Source of the DNA: Stutzerimonas stutzeri
Lineage (GTDB): Bacteria; Pseudomonadota; Gammaproteobacteria; Pseudomonadales; Pseudomonadaceae
NCBI RefSeq assembly: GCF_013522825.1
Contig: NZ_JAAMQZ010000011.1
Coordinates: 1 to 64,000, forward strand
Length of the DNA stretch: 64,000 bases
Direction of reading: 5' to 3'
The notes under the pieces are model-generated. The model saw only the letters and a list, made by a program, of their open reading frames with translations. It was not told the DNA's origin and did not search any database. Each line of letters begins with the position of its first letter. Position 1 is the first letter of the stretch. Both the position numbers and the translations under genes were made by a program. This document shows, piece by piece, positions 18,290 to 25,534 of the stretch.

Positions 18290-18529
18290 ATGTCGCAGCC
18301 CACTGCACTGCTGCCCGGCGAGCGCCGCATCCTGCGGCTGGACGAAGTCGAGGCCAAATCCGGATTCAAACGCGCGCATATCTACTCGCTCATGAAAAAG
18401 GGTGAGTTTCCCCAATCGCTACGCCTCGGCGTTCGTGCTGTCGGATGGGATTCCACCGAGATCGATCTGTGGATCACCGAACGTCTCAAGAACCGTGCGC
18501 AGCAGCCAGCTCTCCCGAGCGATGTCTGA
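18290..18529 (+). CDS. alpA: AlpA-family DNA-binding regulator
   Basis: A 79-residue AlpA/MerR-like winged-helix protein (RRILRLDEVEAKSGFKRAHIYSLMKKGEFP, continuing to STEIDLWITERL). Phage P4 AlpA homologues activate excision genes; in ICEclc-like elements alpA heads the parA-shi-parB operon. The ATG of MSQPT is chosen because TAAGGAG lies 8 bases upstream; a GTG nine bases earlier overlaps that site. The stop overlaps the region of the parA ribosome-binding site, indicating co-transcription. Confidence 0.9.
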   Translation: MSQPTALLPGERRILRLDEVEAKSGFKRAHIYSLMKKGEFPQSLRLGVRAVGWDSTEIDLWITERLKNRAQQPALPSDV

Positions 18530-18539
18530 GGAGAGCCCT

Positions 18540-19403
18540 ATGCAGGTCGTATCCATCATTTCGACCAAAGGCGGCGTGGGCAAGACCACCGTCGCGGCCA
18601 ACCTCGGCGCATTCATCGCCGACGCAGGTCTGCGGGTGCTGCTGCTCGACCTGGACATGCAGCCAACCCTGTCGTCCTACTACGAGCTGAAGCATCGCGC
18701 ACCGGGCGGCATCTACGAGCTTCTGGCTTTCAACGAACGCGACCTGGCGAACCTGGTGTCGCGCACAGTCATCGACAACCTGGATCTGGTGCTGTCCAAC
18801 GACGAGCACCGGCAGCTCAATACCTTGCTGCTGCACGCCCCAGATGGACGCCTGCGGTTGCGCAACCTGATGCCAACCTTCCAGCCGCACTACGATCTGG
18901 TGGTCATAGACACCCAGGGCGCGCGCAGCGTATTGCTGGAAATGGCACTGCTGGCATCCCAGCAGGCCGTGTCGCCCGTCACACCGGAAATCCTGGCTGC
19001 ACGCGAACTGCGGCGTGGAACCCTGCAATTGGTCGAGGACATCACGCCGTACCGAAAGCTGGGCATTGAACCGCCCGCACTGCAGTTGCTGATAAACCGC
19101 GTCCCCGCCGTCTCGTCCAACGCGCGCCTGATCCAGCAGACGCTACGCCTGATCTTCCAGGAGCAGGCCAGCATCCAGGTACTGGCCACTGAAATTCCTG
19201 CGATCGAAGCTTTTCCGCGCGCAGCCACCCGAGGCCTGCCTGTTCATCGCGTCGAGCATCGACGGCCTTCGGGCCGTCAGGCATTGGCCGCGTTGGAGAT
19301 CGTGCGCGGCCTGGCAAATGAGCTATGCCCTCAGTGGCAGGAACGGTTCGCAGCGGTCACCGGCAAGGCCGGAGGGAGGTTCGCCCATGTCGAACGCCCA
19401 TGA
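18540..19403 (+). CDS. parA: ParA-family partition ATPase
   Basis: A 287-residue ParA/Soj ATPase. The deviant Walker A motif is SIISTKGGVGKTTVAANLG at the N-terminus, Walker A' is LLDLDMQPTLSSYY, and Walker B is DLVVIDTQGA. It partners ParB (564 residues, downstream) in segregating the excised or replicating ICE. The start is the ATG preceded by GAGGAG; a longer in-frame start within alpA is possible but lacks support. It overlaps the following shi-like gene by 17 bp. Confidence 0.93.
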   Translation: MQVVSIISTKGGVGKTTVAANLGAFIADAGLRVLLLDLDMQPTLSSYYELKHRAPGGIYELLAFNERDLANLVSRTVIDNLDLVLSNDEHRQLNTLLLHAPDGRLRLRNLMPTFQPHYDLVVIDTQGARSVLLEMALLASQQAVSPVTPEILAARELRRGTLQLVEDITPYRKLGIEPPALQLLINRVPAVSSNARLIQQTLRLIFQEQASIQVLATEIPAIEAFPRAATRGLPVHRVEHRRPSGRQALAALEIVRGLANELCPQWQERFAAVTGKAGGRFAHVERP

Positions 19404-19647
19404 ACTGGCCCGCGGCCACAAGCGGTTGCTGCCGCTGATCGAGTATGCCCTGAGCGAAGGATGGGAGGTCGTTCGTACCCCAGGTGGACATCTCAAGTTC
19501 ACCCGGCCGGGCCTGCCACCGATCTTCACCAGCGCCACCGCCAGCGACCACCGAGCGGGGCTCAACGCCCGCGCCATGCTGCGGCGAGCCCAGCGTGGGC
19601 TCGAACGCTCGGAGCTTCCTACGCAGGAAGGAGATGGCCATGCCTGA
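19387..19647 (+). CDS. shi: Shi-like small protein with HicA-type fold
   Basis: An 86-residue protein wedged between parA (17-bp overlap) and parB (8-bp overlap), the position of shi in ICEclc, where parA and shi together restrain growth of transfer-competent cells. The sequence resembles the HicA/YcfA double-stranded-RNA-binding toxin fold: GWEVVRTPGGHLKFTRPG with a possible catalytic His, then an H-R-A-G-L turn and a basic helix. No HicB antitoxin is next to it. The shi name rests on position and fold; HicA similarity is by eye. Confidence 0.7.
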   Translation: MSNAHELARGHKRLLPLIEYALSEGWEVVRTPGGHLKFTRPGLPPIFTSATASDHRAGLNARAMLRRAQRGLERSELPTQEGDGHA

Positions 19648-21334
19648 CATCTCCCCCCAGGACGTTGCAAACAAGCTCCTGAGCGATGGCTTCACGCGCA
19701 GCGGCCCCGTCGCGAGCAGCTTGAGCGATCCGATTGAGGATACGCCGATGGTCGTGACGCTCGATGAACTGCGGCCGTATGAGCTTGATCCGCGCCTCAC
19801 CCGCAACCCGCTTTACGACGACATCAAGGCGTCGATTCGCGAACGCGGACTCGACGCTCCCCCGCCCATCACGCGGCGTCCAGGCGCGGATCACTACATC
19901 ATCCGCAACGGCGGCAATACGCGTCTGGCGATCCTGCGCGAACTCTGGAGCGAGACACGGGACGAGCGCTTCTTCCGCATTGCCTGCCAGTTCCGGCCAT
20001 GGCCAGAACGCGGAGAAATAGTTTCCTTGACGGGCCATCTCGCGGAAAACGAGCTGCACGGCGGCCTGTCGTTCATCGAGCGCGCATTGGGCGTGCAGAA
20101 AGCCCGGGAACTGTATGAAGAGGAAACCGGCAAACCCTTGTCCCAATCCGAGCTGGCACGCCGCCTCAAGGCGGACGGCTATCCCGTGCCGCAACCCCAC
20201 ATCAGCCGGATGCAAGAGGCCATCCAATATCTGCTGCCCGCCATCCCGACCGTGCTTTACGCCGGCCTGGGGCGGCACCAGGTCGAGCAACTGACCAGCC
20301 TGCGGCGCGCCGCCGACAGAGTCTGGTCGGCCCGCAATCGCCAGGCCCACTCCCACCTCGATTTCCCCACGTTGTTCCAGGACGTGTTGGCACTGTTCGA
20401 CAGTGCGGCGGGCGGCTTCAGCGTTCAGCGCGTCCAGGACGAACTGGTCGGCCAGATGGCCGATCTGCTCGACATGGAATACGACACGCTGCTCTTCGAG
20501 ATTACCGACTCGGATCGGCGCTGGCAGGTCCTCAGCAGCGAGCCTGCCGGCGAACCCGAATCACCTCCCGCGCCAGCACCATCCCTGTCGTCGCCATCGA
20601 CAGCGTCGACCGGGCAGCCATCCTCGCCCCCGCCACCGGAGCAGACATCGACGACGCCTTCGGCGCCGACAGCCGCGCCGCCCGCACCGGGTCCGGAGGA
20701 ATCCGACGATGCGCAGCGTGCCACCCTGTTGCAGGAGCACATCGTATCGCCAGCCGGCACAACCGAGCGGCTGCAATCCATCCAGCGCCTGGTCGCGGAT
20801 CACACCGGCGAGACGTTGCCGGATTTCGAGCGCAACGTCTTGCAGTCGATCCCGATTCAGGCAGGAAGTCTCTATCCGATTACCGACGTCTGGTACATCG
20901 AACCCGCGCTGGACGACCCCGATCGCCTGCGCACGCATATCGCGCAGTTCGCCCGCGAGATTGCCGGCGAAGCCGCTCTGCAAGACCTGGTCGAGGCGTG
21001 CCAGGAAGGCATCGGTTTTCGATGCCGGCAGCCCGAGGCCGAGCCAACACCCGATCGGCACGCCCAGGCGACGCTGGCACTGCTGCATGCCCTGAGCACG
21101 CCTTACTTGGCGACCGATCAGTCGGTCACGAGCATCGATCTTTCGATTCTCACCGAAATGCTGGGAGCGCTTCTACAAGGTACCCCGGCAGTCACCGGAG
21201 CGCAGCAAGGCTTGCCACACAGGCTCAGCGACAACGCCCTGGTGAAACTGTTCCGCCTGCTGCGGCTTGCCCGTCGCTTGAGGGACATCGAGTCCGGCAT
21301 CGCCGATGGCGACCATGCCATCACCGGATCATGA
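19640..21334 (+). CDS. parB: ParB partition protein, PFGI-1-type ICE
   Basis: A 564-residue ParB of the large ICE type. The N-terminal ParB/Srx domain contains VTLDELRPYELDPRLTRNPL and the nucleotide-binding block IIRNGGNTRLAIL; a KorB/ParB helix-turn-helix follows (KPLSQSELARRLKADGYPVP); a Pro/Ser/Thr-rich linker (residues about 310-355) precedes a C-terminal ICE-specific domain. The start MPDISPQD is chosen over MAMPD because AAGGAG lies 6 bases upstream. Expected to bind parS-like sites and work with ParA; candidate palindromes are at 23189-23305. Confidence 0.92.
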   Translation: MPDISPQDVANKLLSDGFTRSGPVASSLSDPIEDTPMVVTLDELRPYELDPRLTRNPLYDDIKASIRERGLDAPPPITRRPGADHYIIRNGGNTRLAILRELWSETRDERFFRIACQFRPWPERGEIVSLTGHLAENELHGGLSFIERALGVQKARELYEEETGKPLSQSELARRLKADGYPVPQPHISRMQEAIQYLLPAIPTVLYAGLGRHQVEQLTSLRRAADRVWSARNRQAHSHLDFPTLFQDVLALFDSAAGGFSVQRVQDELVGQMADLLDMEYDTLLFEITDSDRRWQVLSSEPAGEPESPPAPAPSLSSPSTASTGQPSSPPPPEQTSTTPSAPTAAPPAPGPEESDDAQRATLLQEHIVSPAGTTERLQSIQRLVADHTGETLPDFERNVLQSIPIQAGSLYPITDVWYIEPALDDPDRLRTHIAQFAREIAGEAALQDLVEACQEGIGFRCRQPEAEPTPDRHAQATLALLHALSTPYLATDQSVTSIDLSILTEMLGALLQGTPAVTGAQQGLPHRLSDNALVKLFRLLRLARRLRDIESGIADGDHAITGS

Positions 21335-21345
21335 GAGGCGTAGCC

Positions 21346-21906
21346 ATGTCCGGACCTCACCCACTTAACCAGGCAGTGATCGCCCAGGCACTTCATGATC
21401 TACGCAACGGCCAGTTGCGCCGGGCCAAGTCGATGGGGTTCGACGACAAGGATCTGGATGCCCTCAAGCATCCCGCGATGGCCAGCGTGCTGGCCAACGC
21501 CAACGTGTCGTGGTGCTCGGTAGTCGTCAACCGCGATGTGCTGCGTCGTCTGCTGCACCAGGTAGAAGACGTCACCGAGGAGGTGGTGAAGATCGATCGG
21601 CTACTGCGCCTGGGCGCCAGCACGGAGCTGATCAGCAAATTCTTCGGCTTGACCCACCAGGAGATCGCCTTGCGTCGCAGTGTCATCGGCCTGCCGAAAC
21701 GCAAGGGGCGGCATCCGGTATTGACCGAGGAACAGGACACCGACCTGTGGAAGCGCTGGTCCTCGACAGTGAAGGAGCAGGAAGTCGACAGCAACGACGA
21801 CATGGGAATGCTGGGCGTCGCGGCGGATCTCGCCGAGGCCACTGGGCTGCCTCTGTCCGTGATCTGGAATGCCTTGCGCGGATGGATCGATGAAGGGCTG
21901 ACCTGA
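21346..21906 (+). CDS. DUF2857-family ICE protein
   Basis: A 186-residue DUF2857-type protein common after parB in this ICE class. It has a helical core with a predicted helix-turn-helix in STELISKFFGLTHQEIALRRS and a basic segment (LPKRKGRHPVL). The ATG at 21346 has GAGAGG upstream; an earlier ATG at 21331 overlaps the parB stop. It sits where inrR (an activator of integrase expression) lies in ICEclc, but I cannot confirm that it is the same family. It overlaps the next gene by one base (TGATG). Confidence 0.8.
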   Translation: MSGPHPLNQAVIAQALHDLRNGQLRRAKSMGFDDKDLDALKHPAMASVLANANVSWCSVVVNRDVLRRLLHQVEDVTEEVVKIDRLLRLGASTELISKFFGLTHQEIALRRSVIGLPKRKGRHPVLTEEQDTDLWKRWSSTVKEQEVDSNDDMGMLGVAADLAEATGLPLSVIWNALRGWIDEGLT

Positions 21907-23111
21907 TGACGGATGGGCCACACCCTACGCGCGGCCCCGTCCGGCTGGGCGAGCTGTTCGAGCAGGCGCTCGGCCAACTGGCACCTCAACAGCCGCCGCC
22001 GGCCCCATCTGCAGTCTCACCACCGACCGACGGCTTTCTCTATAGTGGCAATCGACACGACAGCGTGCCGCGTGCATTGCTGCTGGACCGGCGCCTGACA
22101 CCGCTTGAACGCAACGGCTGGCAGGTGTTCCGCCTGATGCTGGCGGACGACGGCATCACCGCCATGCCCACCTACGACCAGCTTGCGCCTTGGCTGGCCT
22201 CCATGCCTTGTGCCGAGAGGGCATCGCACGAGACGGTGGCCCGAGCGCTGACCGTGCTGCGACTGACGCGCTGGATCAGCCTGGTGCGGCGCCGGCGTGA
22301 TCCCAGAAGCGGGCGCATTCAGGGCAACCTCTACGTCCTGCACGACGAACCGCTCACCCCTTACGAAGCCATCCAGCTCGATGCCGATTATCTGGAGTTG
22401 GTCAGCCAGGCACTGACGCATGCCAGCAAATCCGTCCAGCGCGTGGGCGCGACCACCCTGCAGGAGTTGACGCAAGACCCCATGCTCAGCGGCCGAGTGC
22501 TGCCGAGTCGCCTGGAGATTCTGTCACAGCGGCTGTCAGCGCAGGGCTGGAACGGCACATCGAGTTATCCACAGGGCGGCGGCGAACACGATTCCGAAGA
22601 CGGCTCCGACGACCGTCTTCGGAATCTGGCGAACCTCTCTTCGGATTCCGAAGCAGGCCGGAAAAGCCCGGAAAACGGCGCACTTCGGAATCCGAAGTCG
22701 GACCGTACAGTACGTATAAAAGAAAGTATTAAAGAAGTACGTACAGTACCGCGCGCGCAAGAAGAACGTCAGCAACTGCAGTTGCCCAGGCGCTTCCTGG
22801 CGCTGAAGGCGGAGCAGCAGAACGGCGCGCTGGCCGCGATGCAGTCAGTGGATCACGATCTGCGGCAAGCCCTGCTGGACGAATGGGATGCACGTTGCGC
22901 CTCCACGACGATCCGCAATCCCACCGGCTACCTGTTCGGCATCATTCAGAAAGCCTTACGAGGAGAATTTCGCACCTGGGCTGCACAGAAGGCGCCTGCG
23001 GCGCCAGTCAACAGGACACCAGAGCCCGATCCGCCGCCCGCCACACCTGCTGATGCGGAAGTCGCGAAAGCTCATCTGGCGCGCCTGCAGGAACTGTTGC
23101 GCTCGACCTGA
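21906..23111 (+). CDS. STY4528-like ICE replication-associated protein
   Basis: A 401-residue protein resembling the STY4528 'pathogenicity island replication protein' family by position and content. An N-terminal Rep-like or winged-helix region (residues about 40-160: LDRRLTPLERNGWQVFRLML, then SHETVARALTVLRLTRWISL) is followed by a variable linker and a C-terminal part that may be helical. The linker DNA contains a DnaA box, palindromic iterons and an AT-rich patch (22565-22751). Start ATG is translationally coupled to the previous stop. Replication initiation is inferred. Confidence 0.75.
   Translation: MTDGPHPTRGPVRLGELFEQALGQLAPQQPPPAPSAVSPPTDGFLYSGNRHDSVPRALLLDRRLTPLERNGWQVFRLMLADDGITAMPTYDQLAPWLASMPCAERASHETVARALTVLRLTRWISLVRRRRDPRSGRIQGNLYVLHDEPLTPYEAIQLDADYLELVSQALTHASKSVQRVGATTLQELTQDPMLSGRVLPSRLEILSQRLSAQGWNGTSSYPQGGGEHDSEDGSDDRLRNLANLSSDSEAGRKSPENGALRNPKSDRTVRIKESIKEVRTVPRAQEERQQLQLPRRFLALKAEQQNGALAAMQSVDHDLRQALLDEWDARCASTTIRNPTGYLFGIIQKALRGEFRTWAAQKAPAAPVNRTPEPDPPPATPADAEVAKAHLARLQELLRST
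22565..22751. other. candidate replication origin inside the rep-like gene
   Basis: Within 190 bp there is a perfect DnaA box TTATCCACA (22565-22573); four copies of a CTTCGGAATC-type sequence (22590-22599, 22617-22626, and two full palindromes CTTCGGATTCCGAAG at 22639-22653 and CTTCGGAATCCGAAG at 22683-22697); and an A/T-rich patch (22714-22736) flanked by two GTACAGTAC copies. This is the build of an iteron origin lying in its own initiator gene. No experiment supports it here. Confidence 0.55.
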
Positions 23112-23188
23112 CACGCCCGCGAGCCGGCACGGCGTCGAGAGTCATCAGCCCGGAAGCTGCTCTGCAATGTCCAAGGTGTTCCACCGTC

Positions 23189-23305
23189 GCCTATACCCCG
23201 GGTATAGCGGAACACACCGCCTTCCGCCCGCAGCGGCCCTGATCCACACCGTGCTCCCCCGGCAGCATCCACTGAGCGCCATGGACGCCTATACCCCGGG
23301 TATAG
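23189..23305. repeat. pair of long palindromic direct repeats (possible ParB or regulator sites)
   Basis: The palindrome CTATACCCCGGGTATAG occurs at 23191-23207 and again at 23289-23305, each inside a directly repeated unit of roughly 39 bp (both continue into similar sequence ending in GCCTTCCG). They fill the otherwise empty 358-bp gap between the rep-like gene and the TIGR03761 gene (23112-23469). Candidate roles are a parS-type centromere or operators for the downstream operon. Confidence 0.6.
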
Positions 23306-23469
23306 CGCAACACGCAGCCTTCCGGTGCGGCATCGCAACGGTGCTTCCGAACGATGCGCGCGGCTGGCCGCTCCGACAAATCAGGCAAGCGGCGGGTTCG
23401 GTTTGATGACTGACGGCCTTCCGGCCAACCCGGATGCTGACGACTCATTCATCACCGAGAGTCGTCACC

Positions 23470-24258
23470 ATGGCCCAAGAGAACAATGCCACCGAATCCC
23501 TTCAGTTGAACCTGGGATCGCTGCGCAGCGCGATGTCCCTGACCCTGCACACCCACCATGCGTCCCGCATCTGGCATGGCCGCGCCCCGGCCGAAGGCAG
23601 GCCCGGCATCATCGGCCTCAACGGCTTTGTCTCCATCATGAACAAGCTCAAGCGCGGTGCCGAACAGGACGACCCCTATTCGGACTGGTGGATGCTGCGC
23701 ATCGAGGACAAGCTATCCACCACCAAGGAACAGCTCCAGACCCTGCGTCAGCAAGTAGACCAGGCACTGGCCGGCGTGCCGCCTGCGTTGAGCCTGGGCG
23801 AGAACCTCAACGTCCAGCCGGTCAAGCTGCCGCTGTTCGTGTCCTCGCAGTTGGGCTTCATGGCGGTGTATCTGCTGGCGGACTACGACGATCTTGCCCG
23901 ACGTCTGATCCTGGCCCACCACACCGCGCTGATCGATCGCTCGACACTCGAACGCTGGCTCAACGACGGCGCGCACTCATTGCGCAGCCTGTTCTCGCTG
24001 GCGCAGCAGTACCGGTACTCCGGCACCTCCCGCGACGACTTTGCCGCGAAGAATGCCGCAGCACGGGCGGCGCTGGAGAAGTATGGTGAATTGCCCCAGG
24101 ACGTGCTCGAAGGCACCCGGCGCAGCCGCTTCGCGCCGCCGATCGCACGCCGTGGCCTGCAGCAGCGCACCGCCCCCGAAACCGAACCAGCCAGCGAGCC
24201 GGATGCTGCGGCAGACCCTGCCGAAGCGGCCTCATCCGACGAGGGTGAGCCGACATGA
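23470..24258 (+). CDS. ICE protein of the TIGR03761 (PFL_4669) family
   Basis: A 262-residue protein matching the TIGR03761 family that in PFGI-1-class ICEs sits between the rep-like gene and ssb. Conserved stretches include LTLHTHHASRIWHGR and IIGLNGFVSIMNKLK near the N-terminus; the C-terminal 40 residues are Ala/Glu/Pro-rich and variable. Function is not known to me; the company of ssb and topB points to DNA processing. The ATG lies in a CCATGG context after a long structured spacer. It overlaps the next gene by four bases (ATGA). Confidence 0.85.
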   Translation: MAQENNATESLQLNLGSLRSAMSLTLHTHHASRIWHGRAPAEGRPGIIGLNGFVSIMNKLKRGAEQDDPYSDWWMLRIEDKLSTTKEQLQTLRQQVDQALAGVPPALSLGENLNVQPVKLPLFVSSQLGFMAVYLLADYDDLARRLILAHHTALIDRSTLERWLNDGAHSLRSLFSLAQQYRYSGTSRDDFAAKNAAARAALEKYGELPQDVLEGTRRSRFAPPIARRGLQQRTAPETEPASEPDAAADPAEAASSDEGEPT

Positions 24259-24785
24259 CGATGCGCGATCCGAACCAGAACCGGCACTTCCAGCCCCTGG
24301 AACAGGCGGACTTCATTCAGTTGGAACAGGCGGGCTATCTAAAAGGCCTTTTAAGGGCTTTTAAAGGTAAAGGGGATCTCGAAGACTGGGCCAACCGGTG
24401 TCACGCGCTCAGGGATGAGCTGATCGACCTGGCGCAGCGGCGCGTGCTGGCGCAGGCGCGAGGCTATCCCTTCCGTCTGCTGTCCATTGAACTGGCCCAG
24501 CAGCGTACTGGCGCAGGCACGACCTTTCTGCGCTGGCGCAAGCAAGACCGCTCGGCGATGGGCGTCGCCCTCTGGCAGGAGGTCATGGCCTCCACGGCCA
24601 CGCCGGTGAATCTGCTGGGGGATCTGCTCGCGCTGGAACAGCAGCGCATCGCGCTGAACATGCAGATCAGTCTGCTGCACACCCTCGGCCGGCAGGCCCA
24701 GGACTGCGCCGGCAAGATGGCCCAGGCCGAGGACGCTTATCTGCGCCGGCTCAAATCCATTCCCGCCGCAATGCACGATCGGTGA
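24255..24785 (+). CDS. DUF3158-family ICE protein
   Basis: A 176-residue, mainly helical basic protein of the DUF3158 type found next to TIGR03761 in these ICEs (FIQLEQAGYLKGLLRAFKGK; LLSIELAQQRTGAGTTFLRWR). No catalytic motif is visible. Translationally coupled to the upstream gene and followed after 73 bp by ssb, so it belongs to the DNA-processing operon. Confidence 0.8.
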   Translation: MTMRDPNQNRHFQPLEQADFIQLEQAGYLKGLLRAFKGKGDLEDWANRCHALRDELIDLAQRRVLAQARGYPFRLLSIELAQQRTGAGTTFLRWRKQDRSAMGVALWQEVMASTATPVNLLGDLLALEQQRIALNMQISLLHTLGRQAQDCAGKMAQAEDAYLRRLKSIPAAMHDR

Positions 24786-24858
24786 TTGCGCCAAGCATCC
24801 CAGCACGCGCCCGGGGCCGACTTGGCACGGGTATTTCAACCACCACGGAGATCACAAC

Positions 24859-25260
24859 ATGAGCACGCATTTTTCTGGAGAAGGCAACATCGGCTCGCCG
24901 CCCGAGTACCGCGAGTTCCCGAATGGCAACGACGAACCCAGTCGCCTGCTGCGCCTGAACGTCTATTTCGACAACCCGGTGCCCAAGAAGGACGGCACCT
25001 TCGAGGACCGTGGTGGTTTCTGGGCGCCGGTCGAAATCTGGCACCGCGATGCCGAGCACTGGAAGGATCTGTACCAGAAAGGCATGCGCGTTCTGGTCAT
25101 CGGCCGCATGGAGCGCGAACCCTGGGAGGACAAGGATGAGAAGCCGCGCGAGACCTGGCAGATCAATGCGCGCAGCGTCGGCATCCTGCCGTACCGGATC
25201 GAGTCGGTCACGCTCAGCCCGAAGCCGGCATCAGCGGAGCAGCCGCCACCGTCGGAGTAG
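24859..25260 (+). CDS. ssb: ICE single-stranded DNA-binding protein
   Basis: A 133-residue SSB-like OB-fold protein of the ICE type (LLRLNVYFDNPVPKKDGTF, then GGFWAPVEIWHRDAEHW and VIGRMEREPW), ending in a proline-rich tail rather than the usual DDDIPF tip. It would cover single strands during transfer and replication, next to topoisomerase III. The start has a stable spacer and the motif ATCACAACATG. Confidence 0.88.
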   Translation: MSTHFSGEGNIGSPPEYREFPNGNDEPSRLLRLNVYFDNPVPKKDGTFEDRGGFWAPVEIWHRDAEHWKDLYQKGMRVLVIGRMEREPWEDKDEKPRETWQINARSVGILPYRIESVTLSPKPASAEQPPPSE

Positions 25261-25274
25261 GCGCATCTCCAGGG

Positions 25275-25294
25275 GCGAGCCTACCGAGGCTCGC
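25275..25294 (+). terminator. hairpin after ssb; empty spacer to topB
   Basis: A perfect 7-bp stem GCGAGCC/GGCTCGC with 6-nt loop lies 15 bp after the ssb stop, without a T-run. The rest of the 25261-25534 spacer holds no recognisable gene; a minus-strand frame there could be a remnant but is not supported. Confidence 0.4.
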
Positions 25295-25534
25295 TCCGTC
25301 TTCCTGTCTTCGGGAAGCGAGGTTCCACCAACATCCACCGCGTTTTCGCGCGCCCAGCGCAAGAAGCTCCAGTACACATCAACGCTTCGCACGCCCAACG
25401 CCCCCGGTCGGATATGCCGCCGTTTCCGTGATCAAAGCGGGTGCCTGCACATTCCTCTTGTTTGCGGTGAGGTTCGCAACATCCAGACATGCTGCTGCCC
25501 AGATACATCGGCAATGTGATTTGGATGGACAGGC

